Shown here piece by piece: positions 33,578 through 41,604 of a stretch of DNA of 64,000 bases (positions are counted from its first letter, which is position 1; each line of letters opens with the position of its first letter). The position numbers and the translations under genes were made by a program. The notes below the pieces were generated by a model, which was not told the origin of the DNA, searched no databases, and saw only the letters and a list, made by a program, of their open reading frames with translations. The DNA comes from Maridesulfovibrio sp. Lineage in GTDB: Bacteria; Desulfobacterota; Desulfovibrionia; Desulfovibrionales; Desulfovibrionaceae. The DNA is taken from NCBI RefSeq assembly GCF_963677005.1, contig NZ_OY781616.1, forward strand, positions 1,777,501 to 1,841,500. The letters run 5' to 3'.

Positions 33578-35506
33578 CTAGTCTCCAGCTCCTTGCTCTT
33601 CCTGGATTCTTGAAATGGCCTCTTCGGCAGCCTGAAGTATTTCCGGGTCGGCATCGGCATTGGAAGCTTCAAGCAGGGCCTGAAACGCCATGGTTCCACC
33701 GATTGCTCCCAGAACTTCAATAACCTTGATGGCCACAAGTTTGTGCGGAGAATCCAGCATTGTTATTAATTGCGGCAGCGCACTTTCTTCACGATGCTCA
33801 CCCAGGGCTTCCGCCGCGCGGATCTGGACCCAGTCATCGTCATCCTGAAGAGCCTGAATCAAATAGGGTATCACTTCCTTCTTGTAGCAGTTGCCAAGAA
33901 GCTCTACCACGGTCAACCGGACATCACGGTTTTCATCATGCAGACGGGAAAAGACAAGGGACATGCTGTCACCGTCGGAACCGCAGTCATGCAGCGCCTC
34001 CAGGGCAATTTTCCTGATATCCGGCACTTCGTCCTCAAGAGCTCTCCGGATATATTCAAGATTGCCTCTGGCATCAATTTTACCCATCGCAAAAACAGCC
34101 ATCAAGCGGTCAATGGGATCATCACTGTTGAACAGTTCCATAAACCGGCTGTTCACCTCGTCACCGCCGATGGCAACGCAGGCGTCGAGAGCAGCCTCCT
34201 TGACATCGTCATAAGGATGGCTGAGCAGAGCAAAAATGGAGTCAACCGCGTTTTCATCACGCAGTTTGCCTCCGAGAAAATGGATGGCCGACTTGAGCAT
34301 GGAACCGTCCTGCTCGTTTTCCAGCACATCCTCGAAAAAGACACGGGCCTCATCTCCCGCAGTAATCAGAAGGGCTTCAAGAATCGCGCGCTTGATGTCC
34401 CGATCACTGTCGGCAAATGCCCCCATCAGTGCCCCTGAAACTGCGTCATCTTCAAGGCGGGCCAGAAGTTGGACAGCAAGGGCGGCCTTGTTGGAGTTGT
34501 CGCTGCCGAGCGCATCGACCATGGCATTGTTGAAAGTCAGGTTGGACATATCGTCGACAATACGGGCAAGCCTGTCACGATCACGGTCGGGGTCAAGCTT
34601 GCAGGCAATATTGAAAACTTCCTCGGTGGCCTTTTCACCCCCGACGAAGCTCAATCCGCTGATCGCCGCGTCCTGTACATCCGTATCCTCGTCCTTGAGA
34701 GCTATGAGCATGTACTCCCGCAGCTTTTCGCGTTCCACTGCGGAGAGCAGCTTGAGAGACTTGCCGCCGAGGATGCCGACAATGGCCTTTACAATCTTGT
34801 TACGCAGGGCTGTGGGGGCCTTGTCCAGATGCCTCAGCAGCATGGTCACGGCCTTGATGTTGCCCATCTCCCCCAGGGCATCGACAATCATGGAAGCCAC
34901 AAGGTCGGAGCTGGTATTCAGAGCCTTGACCAGCGCATCGACCGAACTGGAATGTTTGATTTTGGCCAGAGCTTCGATAACCGCATACTGAACCCACTCG
35001 TCATCCTGCATGGCCTTGTTCAGGCAACGGGCCGCAGCGGGGTTGGCAAGATCTCCGAGACTTACTGCCGCCTGATAGCGCACGTTGACCTCGGGGTCCT
35101 TGAGCAGCGCATCACACAGCGGGTCTACCGCCATGAAACTGTCGGTAGATCCCAGAATGTCGGTAGCAAAAATTCTTATATCCGGATCTTCATCGTGCAC
35201 CAGTGCCACCAGCGAAGGAAAGTCCTGATCGCCGATTTCCCGGAGGATATCCATGGACAGGTTGCGCACCGGAGCATCATCGGAGCGCAGGAGCGGAACC
35301 ACAGCCCGGACGACATTCTTTCCCCCGATGCTGCGCAAAGCGTGGTCGGCAGCTTCCTGCAGCCCGAGATGGTTGGATTTCAGGAGATCCGCAAGCATGG
35401 GCACAGCTTCTGTGCAGCCGTGATCCCCCGCCTGAAAAGCTGCCTCACGGATAATTTCATTGTCATCGCTTTTAAGGTTTTCCAGAACCTTTGAACAATC
35501 CGTCAT
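33578..35506 (-). CDS. HEAT-repeat protein within the chemosensory operon
   Basis: This 642-residue protein is built almost entirely of HEAT/PBS-lyase-type helical repeats of about 30 residues (for example IIREAAFQAGDHGC, PDIRIFATDILGS, DVQDAAISGLSFVGG, PDIRKIALEALHDCG). No signal peptide or catalytic domain is visible; it should be a curved cytoplasmic scaffold. It lies between cheB and cheR, directly abutting cheR. The position suggests it organises methylation enzymes, receptors or the kinase array, which is inference. It is acidic throughout. The number of repeats is roughly 18-20 by eye. Confidence 0.9.
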   Translation of the reverse strand: MTDCSKVLENLKSDDNEIIREAAFQAGDHGCTEAVPMLADLLKSNHLGLQEAADHALRSIGGKNVVRAVVPLLRSDDAPVRNLSMDILREIGDQDFPSLVALVHDEDPDIRIFATDILGSTDSFMAVDPLCDALLKDPEVNVRYQAAVSLGDLANPAAARCLNKAMQDDEWVQYAVIEALAKIKHSSSVDALVKALNTSSDLVASMIVDALGEMGNIKAVTMLLRHLDKAPTALRNKIVKAIVGILGGKSLKLLSAVEREKLREYMLIALKDEDTDVQDAAISGLSFVGGEKATEEVFNIACKLDPDRDRDRLARIVDDMSNLTFNNAMVDALGSDNSNKAALAVQLLARLEDDAVSGALMGAFADSDRDIKRAILEALLITAGDEARVFFEDVLENEQDGSMLKSAIHFLGGKLRDENAVDSIFALLSHPYDDVKEAALDACVAIGGDEVNSRFMELFNSDDPIDRLMAVFAMGKIDARGNLEYIRRALEDEVPDIRKIALEALHDCGSDGDSMSLVFSRLHDENRDVRLTVVELLGNCYKKEVIPYLIQALQDDDDWVQIRAAEALGEHREESALPQLITMLDSPHKLVAIKVIEVLGAIGGTMAFQALLEASNADADPEILQAAEEAISRIQEEQGAGD

Positions 35507-35566
35507 TGCCAGTCCCCATTTTTTTTAAAGCCGCAAAACAGCTTACGGTTGCACGCTGTCTAATTT

Positions 35567-36613
35567 CTACAGGTAAAGATTATTGATTATGGCCGCTGCC
35601 ATATCTTCAATATCCACAATTTCGTCCGCAAGCCCGTCGTCCACAATAGCTTTGGGCATGCCGTAAACCACACAGGAGGAATCACTCTGGGCAATGGCCC
35701 GCCCACCCTTTCCTTTGAGTTCCCTTATGCCGTCCCGGCCATCGTTGCCCATGCCGGTAAGTATAACACCGAGGGCGCGCCTGCCCACCGCGTTTGCAAC
35801 GGAAGAAACCAGCACATTGGCAGAAGGCTTGTACAGGGCCTCTTTGGGGTCGGGTGTAACAATAATCTCAATTCGGCTCACTTTCTGACTGATTATCAGG
35901 TGAGAACCCCCGGGAGCCACAAAAACATGCCCGGGAAGCAGCCTGTCGCCGGTTTCCGCCTCTTTTACCTTCAACGGACTTACTCCGTTCAGTCTGCTGG
36001 CAAACGGCCCGGTAAAGGCTTTGGGCATATGCTGTGCTATCACGATGCCGGCAGGAAAATCAGCCGGAAGCGAAGAAAGTATCTTCTGCACGGCCGGCGG
36101 CCCACCTGTGGAAACACCTATAACCACGACATCGCGCTTGGGCCTGCCTGCATGGGTTCTGACCGGAGCGGCAGGACGGCGGGCAGCAGCTGATCTTATG
36201 CGCGGAATGGGACGCATCTTACGCTTGGCAACAGACTTGACCTTGGAAATAAGATCACGCTCAATCTTAACGATATCAAGGGAGACTTTGGAAAGCTGCT
36301 TGGGAATAAAATCAACTGCCCCGAGATCCATGGCCTTCAGGGTCGCTTCTGCTCCTTCGGTGGTCAGGGAACTGACCATGAGCACAGGACGCGGCATTTC
36401 CATCATTATGTGCCGCAAAGCGGTAAGGCCGTCCATCTTGGGCATTTCAATATCAAGGGTGACGACATCGGGATTATATTTCCTGACAGTCCTCAGTCCT
36501 TCTTCTCCGTCACGGGCAGTGGCCACAACCTTGATGTCCGGATCCTTTTCCAGCATCGTACTGATGGCTTTGCGCATGAAGGCGGAATCATCTACGACTA
36601 CGACATTTATCAC
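35567..36613 (-). CDS. cheB: Chemotaxis protein-glutamate methylesterase CheB
   Basis: This 348-residue protein is an N-terminal receiver with phosphoacceptor Asp54 (VTLDIEMP) joined by a basic linker (about 125-160) to the methylesterase domain. The catalytic triad is Ser168 (GVSTGG), His195 (AQHMP) and Asp291 (GMGNDG). It removes methyl groups from receptors when phosphorylated by CheA. The start is GTG at 36613, nine bases after AAGGAG. It is the first gene of the operon, with a 365-bp AT-rich region upstream that should hold the promoter. Confidence 0.96.
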   Translation of the reverse strand: MINVVVVDDSAFMRKAISTMLEKDPDIKVVATARDGEEGLRTVRKYNPDVVTLDIEMPKMDGLTALRHIMMEMPRPVLMVSSLTTEGAEATLKAMDLGAVDFIPKQLSKVSLDIVKIERDLISKVKSVAKRKMRPIPRIRSAAARRPAAPVRTHAGRPKRDVVVIGVSTGGPPAVQKILSSLPADFPAGIVIAQHMPKAFTGPFASRLNGVSPLKVKEAETGDRLLPGHVFVAPGGSHLIISQKVSRIEIIVTPDPKEALYKPSANVLVSSVANAVGRRALGVILTGMGNDGRDGIRELKGKGGRAIAQSDSSCVVYGMPKAIVDDGLADEIVDIEDMAAAIINNLYL

Positions 36614-36978
36614 TAACCAAGTCTCCTTGTTCCTACGGCGTCAGCGGCTACATTACACTTAAGCGTTTGTATAAAAAAGGCTAATTAGTTACAGGGTAAA
36701 CCATTTTTTGCAAAAGAACCAACACAATGTACAACAACCGTAAATAAACTTCGCATATATGAGCATTTTTGTCCAACAAACAGCCTGAATTTCACAAAAA
36801 AACCGTTTCAGTCTGCACGCCGCTCTTTTCCCCGAACGAAAATAAGCAAGATTAAAATAACGCTTGTTCCTGCACAAGGCTATTAAAAAAATATCGCTGA
36901 CAGATTTGAAATTATTTTTTTTCTCTATTTTTTACTTGCCATATCCGCGATCTTTGGCTAACTACCCTCTTCGCACGA
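36614..36978. other. 365-bp AT-rich intergenic region between cheB and tRNA-Pro
   Basis: No coding frame is seen. It should hold the promoters for the minus-strand chemosensory operon and the plus-strand tRNA. A weak candidate for the tRNA is TTGCCA at 36936 with TAACTA 17 bp later. An 18-bp sequence at 36872-36889 recurs at 45413-45430. Confidence 0.5.
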
Positions 36979-37055
36979 CGGGATGTGGCTCAGTCTGGTA
37001 GAGCGCTGCGTTCGGGACGCAGAGACCGGAGGTTCAAATCCTCTCATCCCGACCA
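36979..37055 (+). tRNA. tRNA-Pro (anticodon CGG)
   Basis: This is a 77-nt cloverleaf. The acceptor stem pairs CGGGATG with CATCCCG, followed by A and an encoded CCA. The D arm contains GGCTCAGTCTGGTAGAGC. The anticodon stem CTGCG/CGCAG encloses the loop TTCGGGA, giving anticodon CGG (reads CCG). The T arm contains GGTTCAAATCC. A terminator follows 8 bp later. Confidence 0.97.
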
Positions 37056-37063
37056 GATAATAC

Positions 37064-37100
37064 AAGGGTTTACGAAGCAATTCGTAAACCCTTTTATTTT
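37064..37100 (+). terminator. Rho-independent terminator of tRNA-Pro
   Basis: The 13-bp stem AAGGGTTTACGAA / TTCGTAAACCCTT has a GCAA tetraloop and is followed by TTATTTTT. Confidence 0.92.
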
Positions 37101-37126
37101 TGGTAATACAAACACTTGACATGATA

Positions 37127-38488
37127 GGGTCTACACCAAAGAAAGGGGCACAAGCCCGAATGATCAAATTTCCAACCGTTGATTTTCTTCTCGACTACCC
37201 GCACAAAACCCGTACACGCAGCCGATAGTTTTCGAAATTTCTAAATCCGTATGCCCGCCTCTGGATAAGTTTCATCTTCCGATGAAATCCTTCGGTTGTT
37301 CCGTTGCTTTTACCGTAACGAAACATCCGGGCCACTTCCTCTTTCCAGCTATTCAGAGTTCTGCCCAGCGTTCGAAGCGGAGCAAAAGGACTCTGCTGAA
37401 GTTGCTTGATTTTATCAAGCAGTTCGAAAATGTATTTTTTGCAGCTACGGCCATTTTGTGCCCTAACTCTGAGCAGATCGTTCAGTTCATGGCAGAAGTG
37501 GTAAAGACTTTCGATTGCCGGTTGCGCCTCAAAATATTTAGATAAAAGCTCTTTCCTTTTGTCTGACAAACGGTCCTGCCGACACAGCATGGCCCGCAAA
37601 ATTCCACCCCGACCATACGAAATATTTTCTTCATCGATCAGCTTGCAGGTCTTGCTGAAATGCTGGTTCACCAGCCGAATTACGTGAAAGCGATCCGAAA
37701 CAATCCGGGCGTTCGGAAACCAGGTTTTGACCATATGCCTATAAGCAGAATTCATATCTATACAAACTACTTTTACCTTACTCCGCCCTTTAAGAGTCCT
37801 GAGAAAGGGAAGTAATTCAGCGGCACTGCGGCCCATGGCTATGTCAAAAATTTTATTGTTTGCAAGGTCGCAAAACGTGGTTGCAAACCCCACTTTGCGT
37901 GTGAAACGATGCTCATCAATTCCGAGATACCGAGGACACTTCCAGTTGCTGCGCTGTCGGACTTTTAGATTGATGACCTGATGATAAAATCGCTCCACGC
38001 TGGAAACTCCGATTCCGTTTTCACTGGCAATGGTCTTGTTACATGATCCGTTGTTGTACTGCCGAAAAACTTCGCGCTTTAAAATTTCGGTAGAGCGGCT
38101 CCACTTCTTAATCCCGTCCATACGGGTGTTGAAATATCGACCACAATCCTTGCAGTGATACTTGTGGCACTTTACCCGCAAAATCGATGCGCGCCCGTTA
38201 TGCGGAATGCTCTTGATAAATCGCCTGAACGTATCCTTGATCCGAAATGAAGAACTTCGGCACCGAGGACAAATTGGCTTGCCTGTCCACTCTACCTCAA
38301 GAATTATCGGAAAATACGACACCACATTTTTGATTGCAAAATCGGGCAGGCCGATTAAGATTCGATCCATAAATTGATCTCCTTTCTTTGGTCGGAAATT
38401 TGATCAATTTATAGGGCATATCGAGTCGGTTCGGTATGCCTTTCTTTTTATCGGATTAAGTCATCGCCCCTTTCTTTGAGGTAGAGCC
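37127..38488 (-). mobile_element. ISL3-family insertion sequence, about 1.36 kb
   Basis: Imperfect terminal inverted repeats of about 23 bp bound a single transposase gene. The left end is GGGTCTACACCAAAGAAAGG and beyond (37127-37149); the right end at 38466-38488, read inward, begins GGCTCTACCTCAAAGAAAGG. Size and one-gene layout are typical of ISL3. I see no matching 8-bp target duplication: the flanks are ACATGATA and GGCAGATA. Its right end abuts a truncated hicA. Confidence 0.85.
37195..38370 (-). CDS. ISL3-family transposase
   Basis: This 391-residue DDE transposase is intact. The N-terminal zinc-finger region has CPRCRSSSF and KCHKYHCKDCGRYFNTR. A helix-turn-helix region follows (NKTIASENGIGVSSVERFY). 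The catalytic acidic residues lie in YLGIDEHRFT, VVCIDMNSAYR and GTTEGFHRKMK. AAAGGAG precedes the ATG at good spacing. No internal stop or frameshift is seen, so the element may still be active. Confidence 0.93.
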   Translation of the reverse strand: MDRILIGLPDFAIKNVVSYFPIILEVEWTGKPICPRCRSSSFRIKDTFRRFIKSIPHNGRASILRVKCHKYHCKDCGRYFNTRMDGIKKWSRSTEILKREVFRQYNNGSCNKTIASENGIGVSSVERFYHQVINLKVRQRSNWKCPRYLGIDEHRFTRKVGFATTFCDLANNKIFDIAMGRSAAELLPFLRTLKGRSKVKVVCIDMNSAYRHMVKTWFPNARIVSDRFHVIRLVNQHFSKTCKLIDEENISYGRGGILRAMLCRQDRLSDKRKELLSKYFEAQPAIESLYHFCHELNDLLRVRAQNGRSCKKYIFELLDKIKQLQQSPFAPLRTLGRTLNSWKEEVARMFRYGKSNGTTEGFHRKMKLIQRRAYGFRNFENYRLRVRVLCG

Positions 38489-38675
38489 GGCAGATATCGA
38501 AGCGTTGCTTGCGGCTATCGGTGCCGTCAAATCGGAAGGACGAGGATCACGGATTCGGTTTAAGCTGGGCGGGATAAAAGCCATTTTCCACCGACCGCAT
38601 CCAGAGCCTACGACGGATAAAGGCGCGGTAAAATCTGTACGACGTTTCCTTGAAGAAGCAGGAGTAAAGCCATGA
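38489..38675 (+). pseudogene. hicA: 5'-truncated hicA toxin gene
   Basis: The frame ending with TGA at 38675 encodes the C-terminal part of a HicA mRNA interferase of the double-stranded-RNA-binding fold: DIEALLAAIGAVKSEGRGS, then FHRPHPEPTTDKGAVKS and RRFLEEAGVKP. The normal N terminus of roughly 20 residues, with the start codon, is missing, and the recognisable homology begins at the right inverted repeat of the ISL3 element. The expected 5' part is not found at the left flank of the element either, so a deletion accompanied or followed insertion. Its stop overlaps the hicB start (ATGA). Confidence 0.85.
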
Positions 38676-39010
38676 ACACCATCCAATATAAAGGCTATCT
38701 GGGAAAGTTTGATTATGACCCTGACGCAGATATTTTTCACGGCGAGGTCATAAACCTCAAGGACGTGGTAACTTTTCAGGGCCGAAGCATTGATGAACTG
38801 AAATCCGCCCTGGCTGACTCTGTTGAAGATTATCTGGATTTCTGCCGCGAAGAAGGGGAGGAACCGGCAAAACCGTATTCCGGAAAACTGCATCTGCGCA
38901 TAAAACCGGAACTCCACAGGGAAGCTGCGGCAGCCGCAGCCATATCCGGCAAGAGTCTGAACGCATGGATAACCGATGCCTTGACCGACAGAGTAAAAGA
39001 GACTCGGTAG
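38672..39010 (+). CDS. hicB: HicB-family antitoxin
   Basis: This 112-residue protein is intact. Residues 1 to about 60 form the HicB ferredoxin-like domain (YKGYLGKFDYDPDADIFHGEV, then GRSIDELKSALADSVEDYLDFC). Residues about 75-108 form a ribbon-helix-helix DNA-binding domain (LRIKPELHREAAAAAAISG, LNAWITDALTD). HicB neutralises HicA and represses its own operon. It overlaps the truncated toxin gene by 4 bp and now has no intact partner here. Expression would need a promoter in or near the insertion sequence. Confidence 0.9.
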   Translation: MNTIQYKGYLGKFDYDPDADIFHGEVINLKDVVTFQGRSIDELKSALADSVEDYLDFCREEGEEPAKPYSGKLHLRIKPELHREAAAAAAISGKSLNAWITDALTDRVKETR

Positions 39011-39023
39011 CGGGCAGAAAGAT

Positions 39024-39106
39024 GGGGCTACACCGAAGAAAGGGGCGCAAACCCGATTGATCAAATTTCCTGCCGTTGCTTTTTGTCTCGACTGCCCGCA
39101 CAAAAC
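39024..39106 (-). repeat. Remnant left end of a second ISL3-type element
   Basis: These 83 bp align without gaps to 37127-37209, the transposase-3' end of the intact element, at roughly 85% identity by eye. They include the inverted repeat GGGGCTACACCGAAGAAAGG and the last transposase codons, whose TAG stop has become CAG. No transposase similarity continues beyond 39106. Confidence 0.85.
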
Positions 39107-39227
39107 ACTCCACCCCACACCGCCTACACCAATATTAATTTTTCCGTCCCGCAACTCTGGATTAAGTATACGGTAATGCTGTATGCAGTTCTGATCCTGC
39201 AAATAATTAACGCTAAAAGGTTGAAAT

Positions 39228-41249
39228 ATGGGCTGTTGCATCGGAGAAAAATATCACAACTGGTGTCAGGATAATCCCACTGGCCCCAGCTATCCCATCA
39301 GGTACATAGATAAGGAAGGAAACAAATACTGCATTTTCCATGCTCCGGCTGACTGCAAATTTGTCGAGCTTTATGATGAGCGGGAAGGAGGGGAAAAGCC
39401 GCCCCTGATGGATGGTAACAAATTCAACCAGCTTGTATTTGACCGAATACAAGGAGTGTTGGATGCCGGGGAGGATGAAGAGCGGGATAAGTTTTATTAT
39501 CTTGACTGGAACCCAAGATGCAATTTTGCAGGTACAATTTTTCATGTCTTCATTTCATTTTCAGACTTCAACTCAAAAAACAATATATATCTACCCCCGG
39601 TAAATTTTCAGAACTCACAGTTCTGGGGGGAAGCTGAGTTCGAGAAATCACAATTCTGGGGAAATTCTTCTTTCAAAGAATCGCAGTTCCGGGAGGACAC
39701 TGATTTCCGAAAATCACAATTCCAGAAAATCGCTTATTTCGCGAAATCGCAATTCCGGGGGATCGCTTATTTCGCGGAATCGCAGTTCCAGGAGATGGTT
39801 TATTTCAGGGAATCGCAGTTCCGAGGCAACGCTTATTTTAATAAATCGCAATTCTGTAAAGCAACTTATTTCAGCGAATCGCAGTTCTGGGAGGCAACTT
39901 CTTTTAGCGGATCGCAGTTCCGGGGGGACGCTTATTTCGGCAAATCGCAGTTCCGGGGGAACACCTATTTCCAAAATTCGCTATTTCTTAATAGATATAC
40001 TTTCGCTGGAACCCAATTCCGAAAAGAGACAGACTTTTCCAACTCGCTTTTTTGCGACAGCGGCACATTTTCAAACTGCCAGTTTCGGAAAAACTCTGAC
40101 TTTGGGCATTGTGACTTCCTCCGAGCCTGCTCCTTTAATCAAACCCAGTTCAGGGAAGATACCGACTTTACTGGCTGCGGCTTTCATAAGGCCAATTTTA
40201 AAAGGGCGGAATCCCGCAAGCAGCTGCTGCTGAAAGACGCTGCCATTAACAGAGCAAATTTCGACCAGATGGAATTCAAAGGTCCTACCCATCTGGATGG
40301 AGCTTTCTTTTTAGATAAAACAACCTTCACCAACGCAATCTTCCACGAATACTCTAATTTCGAAAAAACCCGCTTTTACGGCCCTGTTTCCTTCCGCCAT
40401 GCCCTTTTCAAGGAATGGACCTATTTCCGCAATGTAAAATTTCTGGCCCCGACCTCTTTTGCCGGAACAATCTCCAAGGAAACCATTCTCGTTGAAGCCG
40501 CAGACCTTTCCCTCTTAAGCCTCTCGGAAACCAATATTGAATCATTTCAATTTACTGAATGTACATGGCCAAAGGGTAAAAACGGGCACAGAATCATTCG
40601 TGATGAGACGGTCAAACTTGAATGCAAAGAGAAGCGCAAACCCGCCGAACTGGAAAAAATATACCGGCAGTTGGAAGAAATATACCGGAGACTGAAAAAA
40701 GTTGCCCGTGAAAACAACGATGAAATGCGGGCATCAACCTGGCATTACAAAGAAAAAGAAATGCTTCGTAAAAGGCTGCGGGAAGAAAACGGGCCCGGAA
40801 TAATCGAAAATATATACGCAAAGGTCTGCGATTACCTGCCCTGCGGCATTGAGGATTTCCAGCAAAAAACAGCCGGGCTGGTTGCAGCTGCGGAAAAAAA
40901 GAGCACTCCTTTCATACGGTTCCTAAACACAGCCTACTGGCTTGTTTCCGGCTATGGAGAAGAACCGCTCAGAGCCGGAGCGTGGCTGCTGGTTTTCATT
41001 TTCGGCGCAATGGTTGCCGCTTTCTTTGGCCCGGACGCAGCGCAGGCAACGCAAACATCTGCCACAGCACAGTTGCCCGAGGTATCAGGAGGATTCATCA
41101 AATCCTGGCTGTGGTACATGCCTCTATTGAAAATAGACAAACTTCAACCAACCGGCTGGAATGAACTGTTCAGGGCACTATTCAACGTGGCTATATCGGT
41201 ACAGGCCGCCCTTTTCGGTTTTGCGCTGCGCAACAAACTACGCCGCTGA
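39228..41249 (+). CDS. Membrane-anchored pentapeptide-repeat protein with 11-residue units
   Basis: This is a 673-residue protein of unknown function. Residues 1-125 are a soluble N-terminal region. Residues 130-316 hold 17 consecutive 11-residue units of the form SQFxxxxxFxx, eleven of them starting exactly SQF. A looser pentapeptide-like region continues to about 430. This pattern fits the Pentapeptide_3 class, a quadrilateral beta helix. Residues about 470-515 are a charged coiled coil. The C terminus has two hydrophobic helices (about 583-600 and 645-665) and a GYGEEPLRAGAWLL motif seen in pentapeptide proteins with ion-channel-like ends, but no selectivity-filter motif. AAAAGG precedes the ATG. 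It lies in the accessory patch near tRNA-Pro. Confidence 0.85.
   Translation: MGCCIGEKYHNWCQDNPTGPSYPIRYIDKEGNKYCIFHAPADCKFVELYDEREGGEKPPLMDGNKFNQLVFDRIQGVLDAGEDEERDKFYYLDWNPRCNFAGTIFHVFISFSDFNSKNNIYLPPVNFQNSQFWGEAEFEKSQFWGNSSFKESQFREDTDFRKSQFQKIAYFAKSQFRGIAYFAESQFQEMVYFRESQFRGNAYFNKSQFCKATYFSESQFWEATSFSGSQFRGDAYFGKSQFRGNTYFQNSLFLNRYTFAGTQFRKETDFSNSLFCDSGTFSNCQFRKNSDFGHCDFLRACSFNQTQFREDTDFTGCGFHKANFKRAESRKQLLLKDAAINRANFDQMEFKGPTHLDGAFFLDKTTFTNAIFHEYSNFEKTRFYGPVSFRHALFKEWTYFRNVKFLAPTSFAGTISKETILVEAADLSLLSLSETNIESFQFTECTWPKGKNGHRIIRDETVKLECKEKRKPAELEKIYRQLEEIYRRLKKVARENNDEMRASTWHYKEKEMLRKRLREENGPGIIENIYAKVCDYLPCGIEDFQQKTAGLVAAAEKKSTPFIRFLNTAYWLVSGYGEEPLRAGAWLLVFIFGAMVAAFFGPDAAQATQTSATAQLPEVSGGFIKSWLWYMPLLKIDKLQPTGWNELFRALFNVAISVQAALFGFALRNKLRR
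39615..40175 (+). repeat. Tandem 33-bp coding repeats (17 units)
   Basis: Units of 33 bp begin TC(A/G)CA(A/G)TTC and encode the 11-residue repeats. The first eleven (39615-39977) are the most regular; the last six are diverged. Confidence 0.9.
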
Positions 41250-41604
41250 ACCGGCCTCAGGAATGCCCGCGCCCATAAGCAAAGGGTCGAATACACCCCG
41301 CAAGGACACGGAAAATCTCAAAGTTCCGCAGGCCAAAGTTGTTACTCACTGATGATCAGGAACAAGCATAAACACTCCCGAAATTTTTGCCGGAATGTTT
41401 GCCGCAATATCAACTCAAACAGATAGCTAAAATAACTTATATTTCTATTTAAATATTTTTATAAAACCGATCTATTTTGCCGAAAAGTTAAATGCAGCAA
41501 CAGAAGTAGAATCAAAGGAGATGACGGATAGGACGCAACTTCAAAAAGAAACACCGGCACGATTAATCAATTTTCAACCGCAAAGCTATCTATCGGGCAA
41601 GAAT
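41250..41604. other. 355-bp AT-rich intergenic region
   Basis: This lies between the pentapeptide-repeat gene and the convergent AI-2E-family gene. No hairpin terminator, RNA gene or convincing coding frame was seen. It probably marks the right edge of the accessory patch. Confidence 0.45.

Noticed and set aside
36979-37055. tRNA-Pro as attachment site of an integrated island
   Set aside because: No duplicate of the tRNA 3' end and no integrase gene were found to the right, although the adjoining DNA is clearly accessory.
37119-38496. 8-bp target-site duplication around the ISL3 element
   Set aside because: The flanks ACATGATA and GGCAGATA share only the last four bases, so no duplication is claimed.
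39615-40175. Regular 33-bp repeats as a CRISPR array
   Set aside because: Units are contiguous with no spacers and stay in frame inside a long gene, so they are coding tandem repeats.
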